From Ophiosphaerella korrae (Eukaryota; Ascomycota; Dothideomycetes; Pleosporales; Phaeosphaeriaceae), in assembly GCA_028456385.1 (NCBI GenBank), contig JALNQF010000053.1, forward strand, positions 62,001 through 126,000: DNA of 64,000 bases, in the 5' to 3' direction. Made by a program: the position numbers and the translations under genes. This document shows, piece by piece, positions 10,673 to 19,675 of the stretch; the first letter of the stretch is position 1, and every line of letters starts with the position of its first letter. Under the pieces are notes generated by a model. It had not been told where the DNA came from. It saw only the letters and a program-made list of their open reading frames with translations, and did no database searches.

Positions 10673-11535
10673 CTAAGCAACTTCTTCGATCTTGGGCTTG
10701 TCGCTTGATGGCGCGGCCTTGTCCTTGGTGTCATCGTCGTTCTCGAGCTCGGGCATGTCTTCGTCATCGTCGTCGCTTTCATCGCCGTCCATGCCGCCCA
10801 TGCCGCTCATCATATCGCCCATATTGGGGAGGCCACCTGCGCCTTGGGCTGCACCAAGCTTGCTGAAATCGATACCTCCGAAGCCGCCATCGCCACCCAT
10901 GCCGCCCATACCACCCATGCCGCCGCCCATGCCGCCAGCCATTGGGTTCATTTGGTTCATGTAATCTTCCTCGGGGGCTTCATCTTGCTCGTCCTCGTCG
11001 ACCCACTGTATAGGTTAGTATCAATATTCGCTAGGGTCCAAAGTCGGCCATGCTGCAACTCACCTTGTCGAAGTCGGTCTTTAGGTAGTGGACCTTCTTA
11101 TTGTCCTTAAGCAGGCGCGGCCAGTACTCCTCTTTGAGCTCCTTCTTGCGCAGCACTAGTGAAACATCACGGCCACTGTGGTTGATCTTGGACTCCTTGG
11201 GATCGATTTCGGCATAGAATTCGATGTCAATGGCGTATGTGACCTTTTTCGATGTTGAGGGGCCCTTGAAGCTGAGCGAAGTTTCCTTGAGGTCAAGCTT
11301 CAGCTCCGACTCAGGTACATCGGCCGCGACGATGGTGAGGTAAATGTAGTTCTTCTCGGGTTCGCTGCTGGATGAGCGTTGCGCCCAGGTGACTGGCTCA
11401 TGTCAGGAACTGTACAAGTACGCAAATATAGCCAATGAAAATAGGTAAAGACTCTAGCAAACTCGAGGTGGCGCCATTTGGGGAATTTGACAATGGGCAA
11501 GGCTGCGACTTACCTTCTGGAACCACGGTTGACAT
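10673..11535 (-). CDS. wos2: Hsp90 co-chaperone p23 (Sba1/Wos2 family)
   Basis: Spliced model on the minus strand: 11514-11535, 11064-11392 and 10673-11005, giving 227 aa. Introns 11393-11513 (GTAAGT...CCAG) and 11006-11063 (GTGAGT...ACAG) keep the frame and restore MSTVVPEVTWAQR and TDFDKWVDEDEQDE. The first about 110 residues are a CS/p23 beta-sandwich, with the family hallmark WPRLLK followed by a tryptophan-containing acidic segment. The tail is rich in Gly and Met (GGMGGMGG) and then acidic, as in fungal Wos2/Sba1. By family, p23 stabilises the ATP-bound closed state of Hsp90 in the cytosol and nucleus. The first exon codes only seven residues plus one base, so a plain ORF search misses the start. 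The gene is divergent from vps24. Confidence 0.93.
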
Positions 11536-12084
11536 GATGTGCGGGGAGTGAGAGCGTTCTCAAGTGTACAAGTCTAATGTGTAGGTGTATTCGTAGGTTG
11601 GAGGTCGGCGGAATGGTGTGTGAAAATGGGATTGTGTTCTGTTGATTGCTGGCGAAGTCAGGTGAAGGCAGAAGAAATGCTGGTGTTGGGGAGGGACTAG
11701 CGTAGAAAGTAATGGAAGCTCCACAGAATCTTAAGCTTCAATGTCCCAGATTGGCATTGATAACCTGCTCCAAGTGCAGGTAGCCGAGATGAGAGTATCG
11801 GTTCAGAGAGCTTCTAAAAGTCCTTCACACAAATTGAGCCAATGCGGTTGTCTTGAATCAGAGCATTGTCACCGTCTGCTTGGTAGTGGCTTGCCCGCTT
11901 GCCCCGCGAAACGTCACCATGGTCCATGCACCCTCAGTCGATACCTCCAACGATTCCAAGGCACCCACGATTCACTCCTGCACATATACACCCGGTACCA
12001 ATAGCATCCCCTCCTAGGCCCCTCGCTATATTCAACGTGGCCTACCCCAGCATATCTGAAGACCTAGACCGCCTGCGCCCCACC
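11536..12084. promoter_or_regulatory. Shared divergent promoter (p23 / Vps24)
   Basis: 549 bp lie between the two start codons. The Vps24 reading frame is open upstream of its ATG (back to 11899), but that stretch lacks ESCRT similarity, so I treat it as 5' leader. No specific regulatory motif is claimed. Confidence 0.45.
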
Positions 12085-12825
12085 ATGGAGACCATTCGCG
12101 GTCTCCTGTGGAAGCCCACTCCAGAAGAGCAGGTAATACGAAGCCACCCAGCCGCCACACCCTATCCAACCGTACCTAACCCCCCACAGAAGCGCAAATG
12201 CAACGCCCTCGTGCGCCAAAACGTGCGCAAACTCGACCGCGACATCCAACAACTTAAACAAACCGAGCAAAAGACCAAAACCCTTATCCAACAGTCCTCC
12301 AAACGCGCCCAACGAAACCCCTCCATGGCCAAACAGGCAAACCAAGACGTCCGCATCTTCGCTCGCGAACTCATTCGCGTCCGGAAACAAAACGGCAGAC
12401 TTCAGACGTCCAAGGCACAATTGCAATCAGTGCAGATGCAGGTCAACGAGGCGTTTTCTGTCCGCAAGATCGAGGGGAGCATCAAGGCTAGTACGGGCAT
12501 CATGAAAGATGTAAATAGCCTAGTCCGATTACCAGAGCTGACGGGCACCATGCGCGAATTGAGTTCGGAGCTGATGCGCGCTGGCATCATTGAGGAGATG
12601 GTGGACGACACGCTCATGGACAACGAGATGTTGGAGGGCGAGGCTGAAGAGGCGGATGAAGAGGTTGATAAGGTGCTTAGTGAAGTACTGAAGGATAGGT
12701 TACCGGCTGGTAAGGCCAGGGAAGAGGAGCTACCTAGCGCACCGCAAGCTGAGGAACAAGAAGAGGACGACCAAGCCGAGATGCTTGCACAGATGCGTGG
12801 AAGACTGGAGGCTTTGAAGAGTTAA
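12085..12825 (+). CDS. vps24: ESCRT-III subunit Vps24/CHMP3
   Basis: Exons 12085-12132 and 12190-12825 give 227 aa, matching the usual CHMP3 length. The protein begins METIRGLLWKPTPEEQ, then a basic helix (KRKCNALVRQNVRKLDRDI), the long helical Snf7 core, an acidic linker (EEADEEVDKVLSEVL), and a C-terminal MIM1-like helix ending MRGRLEALKS, which in the family binds the Vps4 MIT domain. With Snf7 and Vps2, Vps24 forms membrane-cutting filaments at endosomes. The 57-bp intron (12133-12189, GTAATA...CTAACCCCCCACAG) has length divisible by three and no stop in frame, so unspliced mRNA would insert 19 residues; the intron is inferred because the insert breaks the conserved N-terminal helices. 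Confidence 0.9.
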   Translation: METIRGLLWKPTPEEQVIRSHPAATPYPTVPNPPQKRKCNALVRQNVRKLDRDIQQLKQTEQKTKTLIQQSSKRAQRNPSMAKQANQDVRIFARELIRVRKQNGRLQTSKAQLQSVQMQVNEAFSVRKIEGSIKASTGIMKDVNSLVRLPELTGTMRELSSELMRAGIIEEMVDDTLMDNEMLEGEAEEADEEVDKVLSEVLKDRLPAGKAREEELPSAPQAEEQEEDDQAEMLAQMRGRLEALKS

Positions 12826-13063
12826 AGCCATTGTTCACACCTAAATCACTTTTTTTGAAGCTCATGGCAGTTTAGAATCATGTGTTGAGATTTGTTACAA
12901 CAACACTTTTTGGATTTTCTATCGTCATGCTGGCTACATGACTTCTCCGTACAACGGCCATATCCTTTACGTTTAGAACGACCATAATACTCCACAGTTC
13001 TATACGAGCCACTGCCGTATACACACGCATCTACAACATTTCGTTGTGCCTCGTGACCGCACA

Positions 13064-15445
13064 TCAATCACCCCTAATGATTTTCGACACATACTTCAAC
13101 TCCCACTCGCGTGCATCTTCACCAGTGAATCTAGCATTGACCTTTTCTTCCAGTCCTTGTGTAGTCACCGCGATGGTGTCGTACCATTCTTTGACCTTTT
13201 CGTCGACGTCGTCTTGCCAAGCAACTAACATGCCGTCCGTGGTACGTGTAGTAGGCTTTGGGGGAACTCCCCGCATCTTGAGTAACATGTTCAGAATATC
13301 ACTGAAACGTTCGCCCTGCTGCGAGAAGGCCGAGGGCGTCTTGTCAAGTGGCCATTTCGGGTGGCGTATTGGCGCTTGAGGAGTGCTCTGCACTCCCATA
13401 GAAGATGATTTGTCCGACTGCAAAGCTACGACTAGATTAGTCTCGGTTGACGTTGCTTGTTGTGGCGTGTTGGCATCGGCAACATTAGCGGGCGGTTGGA
13501 CTTCCCATGTGCGAAACAACCAACACATTCTCTCTACGCAAGCAAGCAGGATGACAGCAACAAGAAAAGTCTCGAAAGGATTCGCTTGCTGGCGCTGGAG
13601 TAGCCGGCGTTCAAGATCGTTCATGACTACGCGAGCTAAACATGCAGCACGCTTTTCAGTCGCGCCCATAAGTTGCATTTTGATCAGATCGTATGAGAGC
13701 GGCTGGTGGAGACTCGTTATACTCGCTCGATTTGGGTCATTCAAATCGTCCTTCGAGGGTGTAGAGGTGGCCATGGCCGGGGCAAGCGATGGATTCGAAA
13801 ACAAATGCCACTCCAGAGTCCGTGATGTGAGCATGCGCGTGAAATTCCAGAGCTCCATGACCTTTGACAACAATTGATCCTGGGTAGAGAAAGTTATGGT
13901 CAGTGCGATCCGAATAGTAGTCTTCATGAACGCCGAGTCCTCGGTTTCAAAAAATGTAGATGTCATCCTCTTGATATAAAGATCCAGCTTTCCACTGATG
14001 TCATCCTCAGTGTCAATAAGCTCGAGGTCTGACGATTTTGGCGCTGCAAATATTGCAGGATCAAGGTCTGCACCGTGACTAGCTTGTGTCTGTTGACATT
14101 TCAAAGGCGTGAAAGTGGCGAAGTGTCCAGATTCAGGAAAGTGAGCAGCTTCAATCCGGCCGGGTGTCTGATTCAGCCGTATCTGACCTTTTGCTTGGTA
14201 GACTGCATGATGCGCAAGCATAGCGTGCAGCCCAGCAGTATAAAGACCAAACTCTTCTGCAATTCTTGTCCGGATACATGGCTGCTTCCACAACCGTGCA
14301 CTCTCGACATTTTGGCAAGTGTTGCATGGATTTTCCCCAGAGCATGGCTTTTTGAGCATGCGACAACGAATGCAGGCACCTCTTTTGCGAACCTCTTGAA
14401 CTTCTTTTCGCCGGGAATCGGAGAAGCGTCCGCGAACCTTAGGCTTTGCTACTTTTTGGTTTACACTAAAGTCAGTGGTGAAATGAGTCTGCGCATTAGG
14501 GTTCACGGCAATGGGGCGCGGGTGGGCTGTGTTTTTGTTGAGCTGACCATCTTTGCCGTGGTCATGTAACAGTGGATCGAGCGAATTTGGTTGCAGGTTT
14601 GGCCACTGTCCTCGAGCTTGGGCTTGAAAGAACTTATCTGCCATACCATTCATGTCGCCGCCCGGAAGAGTCATATCGGCGTCGATAGCTATCCCATTGG
14701 TCAATGGCATCAAATCATTCGCTGCAGATGCAGCCATGACAAGCGACGGTACCATCTGCGTCATGGAACTAGGACTTGAGAGTGGTATATTCCCCATATG
14801 AGGGGAGGTTGTTGGCGAATGATGTAGCGGCCCGTTGAACTGATACATAGTAGGCATAGTCGGCGCATTAGACAGATCTACAGCCTGGGACATAGCCCCT
14901 AGGTCAGCACTCTCAGTCCTGTCATCTATTAAGAATTCGTCCAATAGGCCGGTATGGCTAACATTGTTGTTGTGATTGTGGGGTTGTGAGGATTGCTTGT
15001 CTGGCAGTCGCTGACCTGATAGATCCAGGTGCTGTCTCGAAACCTCGGCCAGCGTCTCTAACGCAGAGAGCTGCTTCGAAGGCACAAATGGCAGATTCAT
15101 CGCCGGGCCACCCTGCAGCTGGCTGGAAGCGCCCATGTTGGCCATCTGCGCCATGTTGTCGGGCAAAGGCAAGTCATGATACTGCATGACCGCGCGATGC
15201 CGGTCGTTGAGGGGTAAAGCGGGGCATTTTTTCAACAAATGATTCGTGAGACTGTCTATGCGGCCTTTGGGAAACTGCGCCGTGTTAGCTATCTTGGTCG
15301 CTCGGGTCGAGGTTTCGCATGGTGGGGCTGTACGTACTTTTTCACCGCATGATTTGCACGTATGCTGATAGCGATTGCTGGCATCTTCGAGCTTGGGACC
15401 GCGCTCAAAATATTCGAGAATCAGTTGATTGGGTCTGCGACCCAT
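13064..15445 (-). CDS. Transcription factor with BED-like and variant Zn2Cys6 fingers
   Basis: Exons 15338-15445 and 13064-15274 on the minus strand give 772 aa. The 63-bp intron (15275-15337, GTACGT...GCTAACACGGCGCAG) is in frame and stop-free; removing it joins CKSCGEK to FPKGRIDSLTNHLLKKC and creates a compact C-x2-C-x14-H-x4-C BED-like finger at the N terminus. A second zinc cluster (about 14260-14400) reads CIRCRMLKKPCSGENPCNTC, then twelve residues to the last Cys; the usual last spacer is 6-8, so this is a variant Zn2Cys6. Between them is a Gln/Asn/Met-rich region. Helical C-terminal segments follow. It is likely a nuclear DNA-binding regulator; its targets are unknown. The gene is divergent from the MpaB-like gene across 341 bp. 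Confidence 0.85.
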   Translation of the reverse strand: MGRRPNQLILEYFERGPKLEDASNRYQHTCKSCGEKVRTAPPCETSTRATKIANTAQFPKGRIDSLTNHLLKKCPALPLNDRHRAVMQYHDLPLPDNMAQMANMGASSQLQGGPAMNLPFVPSKQLSALETLAEVSRQHLDLSGQRLPDKQSSQPHNHNNNVSHTGLLDEFLIDDRTESADLGAMSQAVDLSNAPTMPTMYQFNGPLHHSPTTSPHMGNIPLSSPSSMTQMVPSLVMAASAANDLMPLTNGIAIDADMTLPGGDMNGMADKFFQAQARGQWPNLQPNSLDPLLHDHGKDGQLNKNTAHPRPIAVNPNAQTHFTTDFSVNQKVAKPKVRGRFSDSRRKEVQEVRKRGACIRCRMLKKPCSGENPCNTCQNVESARLWKQPCIRTRIAEEFGLYTAGLHAMLAHHAVYQAKGQIRLNQTPGRIEAAHFPESGHFATFTPLKCQQTQASHGADLDPAIFAAPKSSDLELIDTEDDISGKLDLYIKRMTSTFFETEDSAFMKTTIRIALTITFSTQDQLLSKVMELWNFTRMLTSRTLEWHLFSNPSLAPAMATSTPSKDDLNDPNRASITSLHQPLSYDLIKMQLMGATEKRAACLARVVMNDLERRLLQRQQANPFETFLVAVILLACVERMCWLFRTWEVQPPANVADANTPQQATSTETNLVVALQSDKSSSMGVQSTPQAPIRHPKWPLDKTPSAFSQQGERFSDILNMLLKMRGVPPKPTTRTTDGMLVAWQDDVDEKVKEWYDTIAVTTQGLEEKVNARFTGEDAREWELKYVSKIIRGD

Positions 15446-15786
15446 GGCAGGCCCGACGGTGGAGGCGAACTTCAGGTAATAGTTCCTGAAGTAACGACTC
15501 GTTTTTTGACGGCAGATGCGGGCGGTGTAAATATCGGGCGGTGAGGGGCAGCTCGAGGATGTGGTATGGGTCCACGGTGTTGAATTTCAATTGGGTGCAA
15601 GACACATGTGGGGTAAGCGTGCTGCTCCGGACAAGTCAGCTGTGCATGACTCGGAGCTATGCGCACAGACCGTCTGGTCACGTTGTAGGCGTCATCGCAC
15701 GACATGGGGGCTTCATCCATTCTTGCAACTAGTTACACTAGTGCATCTTTGTCATTATCTACAAGGGGTTCGCTTCGCACTCTAAC
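15446..15786. promoter_or_regulatory. Shared divergent promoter (zinc-finger factor / MpaB-like)
   Basis: 341 bp between two start codons. The short ORFs here are not conserved-looking. No specific site is claimed. Confidence 0.4.
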
Positions 15787-17213
15787 ATGGAGAGTGCTAC
15801 CCAAATGCTCGGGCCACGAACAGCGACAGGCTTGGCTGTGGTCATTGCCTACATTCCAATTTGCAGAAGCCTGCGCTTTTTGCGGAGAGAGCATAAGCAT
15901 GAACACTATCCTTACAAAACCCGCGAAGATTTCAAGAAGATGACGGCCGAGGAGGCTTGGGAGATTGTTAGATACATACAGTCCCTTGAGTTCCCTTGGA
16001 TTACTACGAAGGCGTTGTCATTTGCATTATTCAAGCATGTTGCCGCCTCTAGCTACCTATCTCTTCTTTTAACTAACTTGTTCGAATAGGACGTATGGTA
16101 TCCCATCTATCTCCAAACTCCTGTGTGAGACACAGCAGCTTAGTAAGGTTGAGTATGCCGGACGACGATTTGTTGATACAAGTGTCCTGATCATCGAATT
16201 CATGGGTCATTCTCCAACTTCTGAGCGCACCAACTCAGCACTTGCCCGCATGAACTACTTACACAACCGGTATCAAAAGGCAGGGAAGATTAGCAATAAC
16301 GATATGCTGTATACTTTATCGCTGTTTGTTCTTGAAGTTGAACGATGGATCGGACTTTACGAATGGCGGTCACTAACCCCAATGGAAATATGTGCAATGT
16401 GAGTCCTTCGGACCTCTGCAGGACATACCCTAGATAGTCTTAGGAACTATATTGTTCTACGCTAACACATTGCAAGTGGAACACATTGGAAGGGTATTGG
16501 GGATGCTATGGAAATTGACTATACCCCCCTTCGGCATGGGCCGAACTCTTTCAGAGATGGGCTTGAATTTTTTGGCGATGTCAAAGAATGGTCTTATCAG
16601 TATGAGCTTGAATTCATGGTCCCAAACAAGTGGAATCACCAGCTTGCCGAAGAAACATCGCGCATTCTTCTTACCAACGTACCTGGACCGATGAAACCAG
16701 TCGCCAAGAACTTTGTCAAAACGCTCATGGATGACAGACTTAGAAAAGCCATGTTGTACGAAGACCCCGCTGCAATTTATCCTAGGATTGTCAACCTTCT
16801 CTTCGGCGTAAGAAGGGTTCTCTTAACGTACTTCATTCCACCAAGGCCACATGCGTTTCGACACAATCCTGTGTCAACCGAACCCGATCCGAAGACAGGT
16901 CGCTACTTCATGAACGAGTATGAAAACCAACCCTGGTACAACATCCCCTTATATGATCTCTAGGTAGTCTATTAACCTTCACGATAGGTATGTCAAACCA
17001 ACGTTTTTCACTCGCAACTCTCCGTTGGCCTGGTTTCGTTGGCTCATAGGAGGACCTTATCCTGACGGTAAGAACTATAAGCCCGAGGGCTACAAAATCT
17101 TCGAAGTCGGCCCTGCGAAGTTAGAGGGCCTTGGTCTGGAAGAGTGCGCGGCAACAAAAGACAAGTTAATGAATGCTAACCGAGGACAATGTCCATTTGC
17201 ATTTGCAGGATGA
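15787..17213 (+). CDS. MpaB/DUF2236-family ER-bound oxygenase-like protein
   Basis: Four exons: 15787-16034, 16090-16398, 16477-16935 and 16988-17213, giving 413 aa. An N-terminal hydrophobic anchor (GLAVVIAYIPICRSLRFL) precedes the domain. The joined junctions restore FKTYGIPSISKLL, CAIGTHWKGIGDAMEIDY and QPWYVKPTFF, all typical of fungal members of the MpaB/rubber-oxygenase (Lcp-like) catalytic family. In that family the named member MpaB cleaves a farnesyl chain in mycophenolic acid synthesis, and Lcp uses a haem. Here no biosynthetic cluster surrounds the gene, so the substrate is unknown. The first intron (16035-16089) starts with GC rather than GT; the nearest GT donor would cause an early stop. 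The other introns are GTGAGT...CAAG and GTACAA...ATAG. Confidence 0.85.
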
Positions 17214-17426
17214 AGGACAATAATGACGAAAATACGGAGTCCCGAAAGATGAAAAGGACCTTGGAAACTGTAAAGCAAATCTTGCGTGTAGCTAATCGTC
17301 TTTACTTTCGCATCATATGGAGTTCATGACGTCAACGTGACCAGCAGACTGACTTGTCTACAACACGCTCACATTTTCAATGATCTACAGTTTCACTCTA
17401 CAGGAAATTTGGAATCACTCATCACG

Positions 17427-18027
17427 ATGTCCACCTCAAAATCCCCTGCCGCGAATCCAAACATCATCTCTGAAGCTCTTGCAAACCTCTTCACTGTTCC
17501 ACTAGTTATAAACACTCGCCCCGTCCTCTCATTACTCCTTCTTCACTCTTCACACACTAATCCCTCTTCTATTCTTTTTGCTCGACTTTTTGGTGGCCTC
17601 GTAGTCGGCGGTCTAACAACTGCTCTACTTGCCGGCGCAACGAATACGCGGAATGGAATTGAAAGCAGACGGCCAACGTATATGCTACTGGGCATGGGAG
17701 AGGCATGCCTACTTCCAATCCTAGCAATTGAGGCAGCGAAGGGTAATGGAAGTGATGCAGCATTGAGCGTGAAAGTGGTGACTATTGTGATGGGCATGCT
17801 CGCGCCACCGTTGGTTTGGAGATTATATGCACTTTGTGTGAGGCTAGAATTGTTAGGAAAGTATATAGAGGGTGAAGATGGAAAAGATGCGCGGCAAGGC
17901 AGGAATGGAACCAAATGTAAGTGTTCTTCTTGTCCGTGAGCTATAGGAGCGTGCTAATATAGATAGACGGCGTAATTCAGAGGACAACTTAGAGGCAAAA
18001 TTCAAGGAATTTTGTATTGCAAGTTAG
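17427..18027 (+). CDS. Small multi-pass membrane protein, unknown
   Basis: Not recognised. I start at the ATG at 17427 (MSTSKSPAANPN) because the frame upstream of it looks like leader. About three to four hydrophobic segments are visible: around VLSLLLLHSS, LFARLFGGLVVGGLTTALLAGA, YMLLGMGEACLLPILAI and VVTIVMGMLAPPLVWRLYALCV. A good intron is likely near the 3' end (17917-17962, GTAAGT...GCTAATATAG), giving 184 aa with a basic/acidic tail ending at 18027; a competing acceptor four bases later gives a shorter tail. Without splicing the ORF stops at 17939 in a Cys-rich stretch. It may be an organelle or ER membrane protein; function unknown. Confidence 0.6.
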
Positions 18028-18152
18028 AGGGACTCCCGTGTTTTATATTGCCATACAAAAACTTTTGGTCCTATTCGATGCATTAAATGTAGCCTCCATA
18101 AACGCCTCGCTGAAATGCACAAAGTCATCCTCACTATTGCACCTTTATCCGA

Positions 18153-19024
18153 CTAATCTTCGATACCGCCCCATTCGACTTCGTCTTCATCTGTTTGCTC
18201 TTGAGCCTCACTCATCTCCTCATCCTCTTGTCCTCTCCAAAGCCGTATCCTGTCATCACTCAGGCACTCTATCGCCGCATTCCTCAACACCTTCAACTTC
18301 CCTTCTTCTTTCATACGCTCAATTGGTAGCACAAGCAACTCCAGCGTCTCGTTTCCCGGCTCCTTCTCCCATTTCGGCCCCGCAACTTTCTCCATTTCAT
18401 CGGTCCAGGTGTCTAATACATGGTACCGAAGACCATTCGGGATTTTCATGTTCGTTGTATGCAGTGGTGTTTCCTCCATGATTGTATTCCATTGTTCCAC
18501 TACGCTCTTCTTCCAATTCTGTCGAGATAGGAACTGAAAGGATGCATTGAGGTATTGTCGGATTAAGTAGAGGTACTTGTCGAGACGTAGGGCTTCGATA
18601 TGCGACCACTCGCGCGCCATCGTCATCCAGAAGGCGCGGAGGAAGGGAAGTACAACGGGGTTGCGGATGTTAGGAACGAGAGAAGCAAGGTCGCGGGAGA
18701 GAGCTTGCTGAAGGGCAGGTTTGTCTTGCATCCATAAGCCTGTGTAAGTGTATTAGTAAATGAAAGCCTAGTGCCGAGTTTGGACTAAGGTAGGAAGGAA
18801 ATTTCGTACAGTAAAAGAGTCCCTTCCATAACTTCAGTAGATCGAGGTCTGATATCTCTGATTGCACACCGAGGAATGTTCGTAGAGATTCGAGTGCTTG
18901 GTCGCGGACTTTCTTGTCTGTCGCAAACATTAGTAATTTCCAGTGATACAGTCATGTTTAGAAAGAACACACCACTTGATGTGAGATGACGTATGAAAGG
19001 ATTATTTTGCGCATCTGAAGTCAT
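18153..19024 (-). CDS. rrp1: Rrp1/Nop52 ribosomal RNA processing protein
   Basis: Exons 18973-19024, 18810-18917 and 18153-18739 on the minus strand give 248 aa. Splicing restores [21 protein letters not shown] and [18 protein letters not shown], the signature of the nucleolar Nop52/Rrp1 domain, followed by [30 protein letters not shown]. By family, Rrp1 is a pre-60S assembly factor needed for processing of 27S to 25S/5.8S rRNA in the nucleolus. The protein ends in an acidic tail ([17 protein letters not shown]), also usual. The start at 19024 ([14 protein letters not shown]) fits the conserved N terminus. Introns are 55 and 70 bp. Confidence 0.92.
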
Positions 19025-19140
19025 AGTGTTAGGGTGCAGGACAAAGTAGTTGTGTTGTGCAAGACTTGCGCTTGGAGGCAGGAAACTTTTCTGGCAGCCA
19101 GCGGGCTATGGTTATCGATAAGCAGTCTCTCTCACCCGTA

Positions 19141-19640
19141 TACCTTATTGATAATATAACCAAGGGAAATTTATAAACCATATTTTAAAAACCCTTCAGA
19201 TACTTAGACAGTAAGATAGCTCTTATATAGATAATTAAATTCTTAAATTTTTATAGAAATATAAATAGATCAGTTCTGCATTTTTTGATAAGATACTAGC
19301 AAGGAATTTAGTTGGGTGATTGCAGAATGGTTAGTGCGTGTATTACTAATCAACACACGCTAGTCTCTAGCTAATCTTCCTAAGCTTCTAGATATTAGCT
19401 CTACCTTACTCTTAGGAAATAGCTATAAACCTAGTCTACTACTTGTAAGTTACTCTCCATTTTAAGCTAGAGGAATTGCTAATACTAGGAATTTAAGAAT
19501 CTGGGTCTGTTCGAATCCCTACCGGAACTGGGTTATTCTTCTAGGTTTGTTTACTCTCCTTTTGCTAACATATTTGCGCTCTAAAATTAGGTGTCAGGTA
19601 ACACTACTATATCAGCACATCTATATATTGTTACCATGAG
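19141..19640. repeat. AT-rich island, probably decayed (RIP-like) DNA
   Basis: About 500 bp is clearly richer in A and T, and in TpA steps, than the flanking genes (long runs such as 19160-19265). It has no open frame of note. The composition is what repeat-induced point mutation leaves in ascomycete repeats, but no parent element can be recognised from this copy alone. Confidence 0.5.
19320..19518 (+). other. tRNA-like A-box and B-box pair (degenerate)
   Basis: TTGCAGAATGG (19320-19330) differs at one position from the pol III A box TRGYNNANNGG, and TGTTCGAATCC (19508-19518) differs at one position from the B box GGTTCGANTCC. They are about 180 bp apart, too far for a normal tRNA, and the arms do not fold into a proper cloverleaf. 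A hairpin (about 19332-19362, GCGTGT/ACACGC) follows the A box. It is most likely a decayed tRNA gene or tRNA-derived SINE, not a functional tRNA. Confidence 0.3.
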
Positions 19641-19675
19641 AGTATATACTAGAGTTAACATATCATTGCGTAGGA

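Noticed and set aside
10692..10964. Plus-strand frame rich in Ser and Pro-Met
   Set aside because: It is antisense to the Gly/Met-rich tail of p23.
11899..12084. N-terminal extension of Vps24
   Set aside because: The extra 62 Pro/His-rich codons have no ESCRT-III similarity; the family starts at METIRGLLWKP.
15787..17213. Part of a secondary-metabolite cluster because of the MpaB-like gene
   Set aside because: No polyketide synthase, NRPS, terpene cyclase or P450 gene lies nearby; neighbours are housekeeping genes.
19320..19518. Functional tRNA gene with a long intron
   Set aside because: The T arm and anticodon arm do not pair, and the box spacing is too large, so only a degenerate element is claimed.
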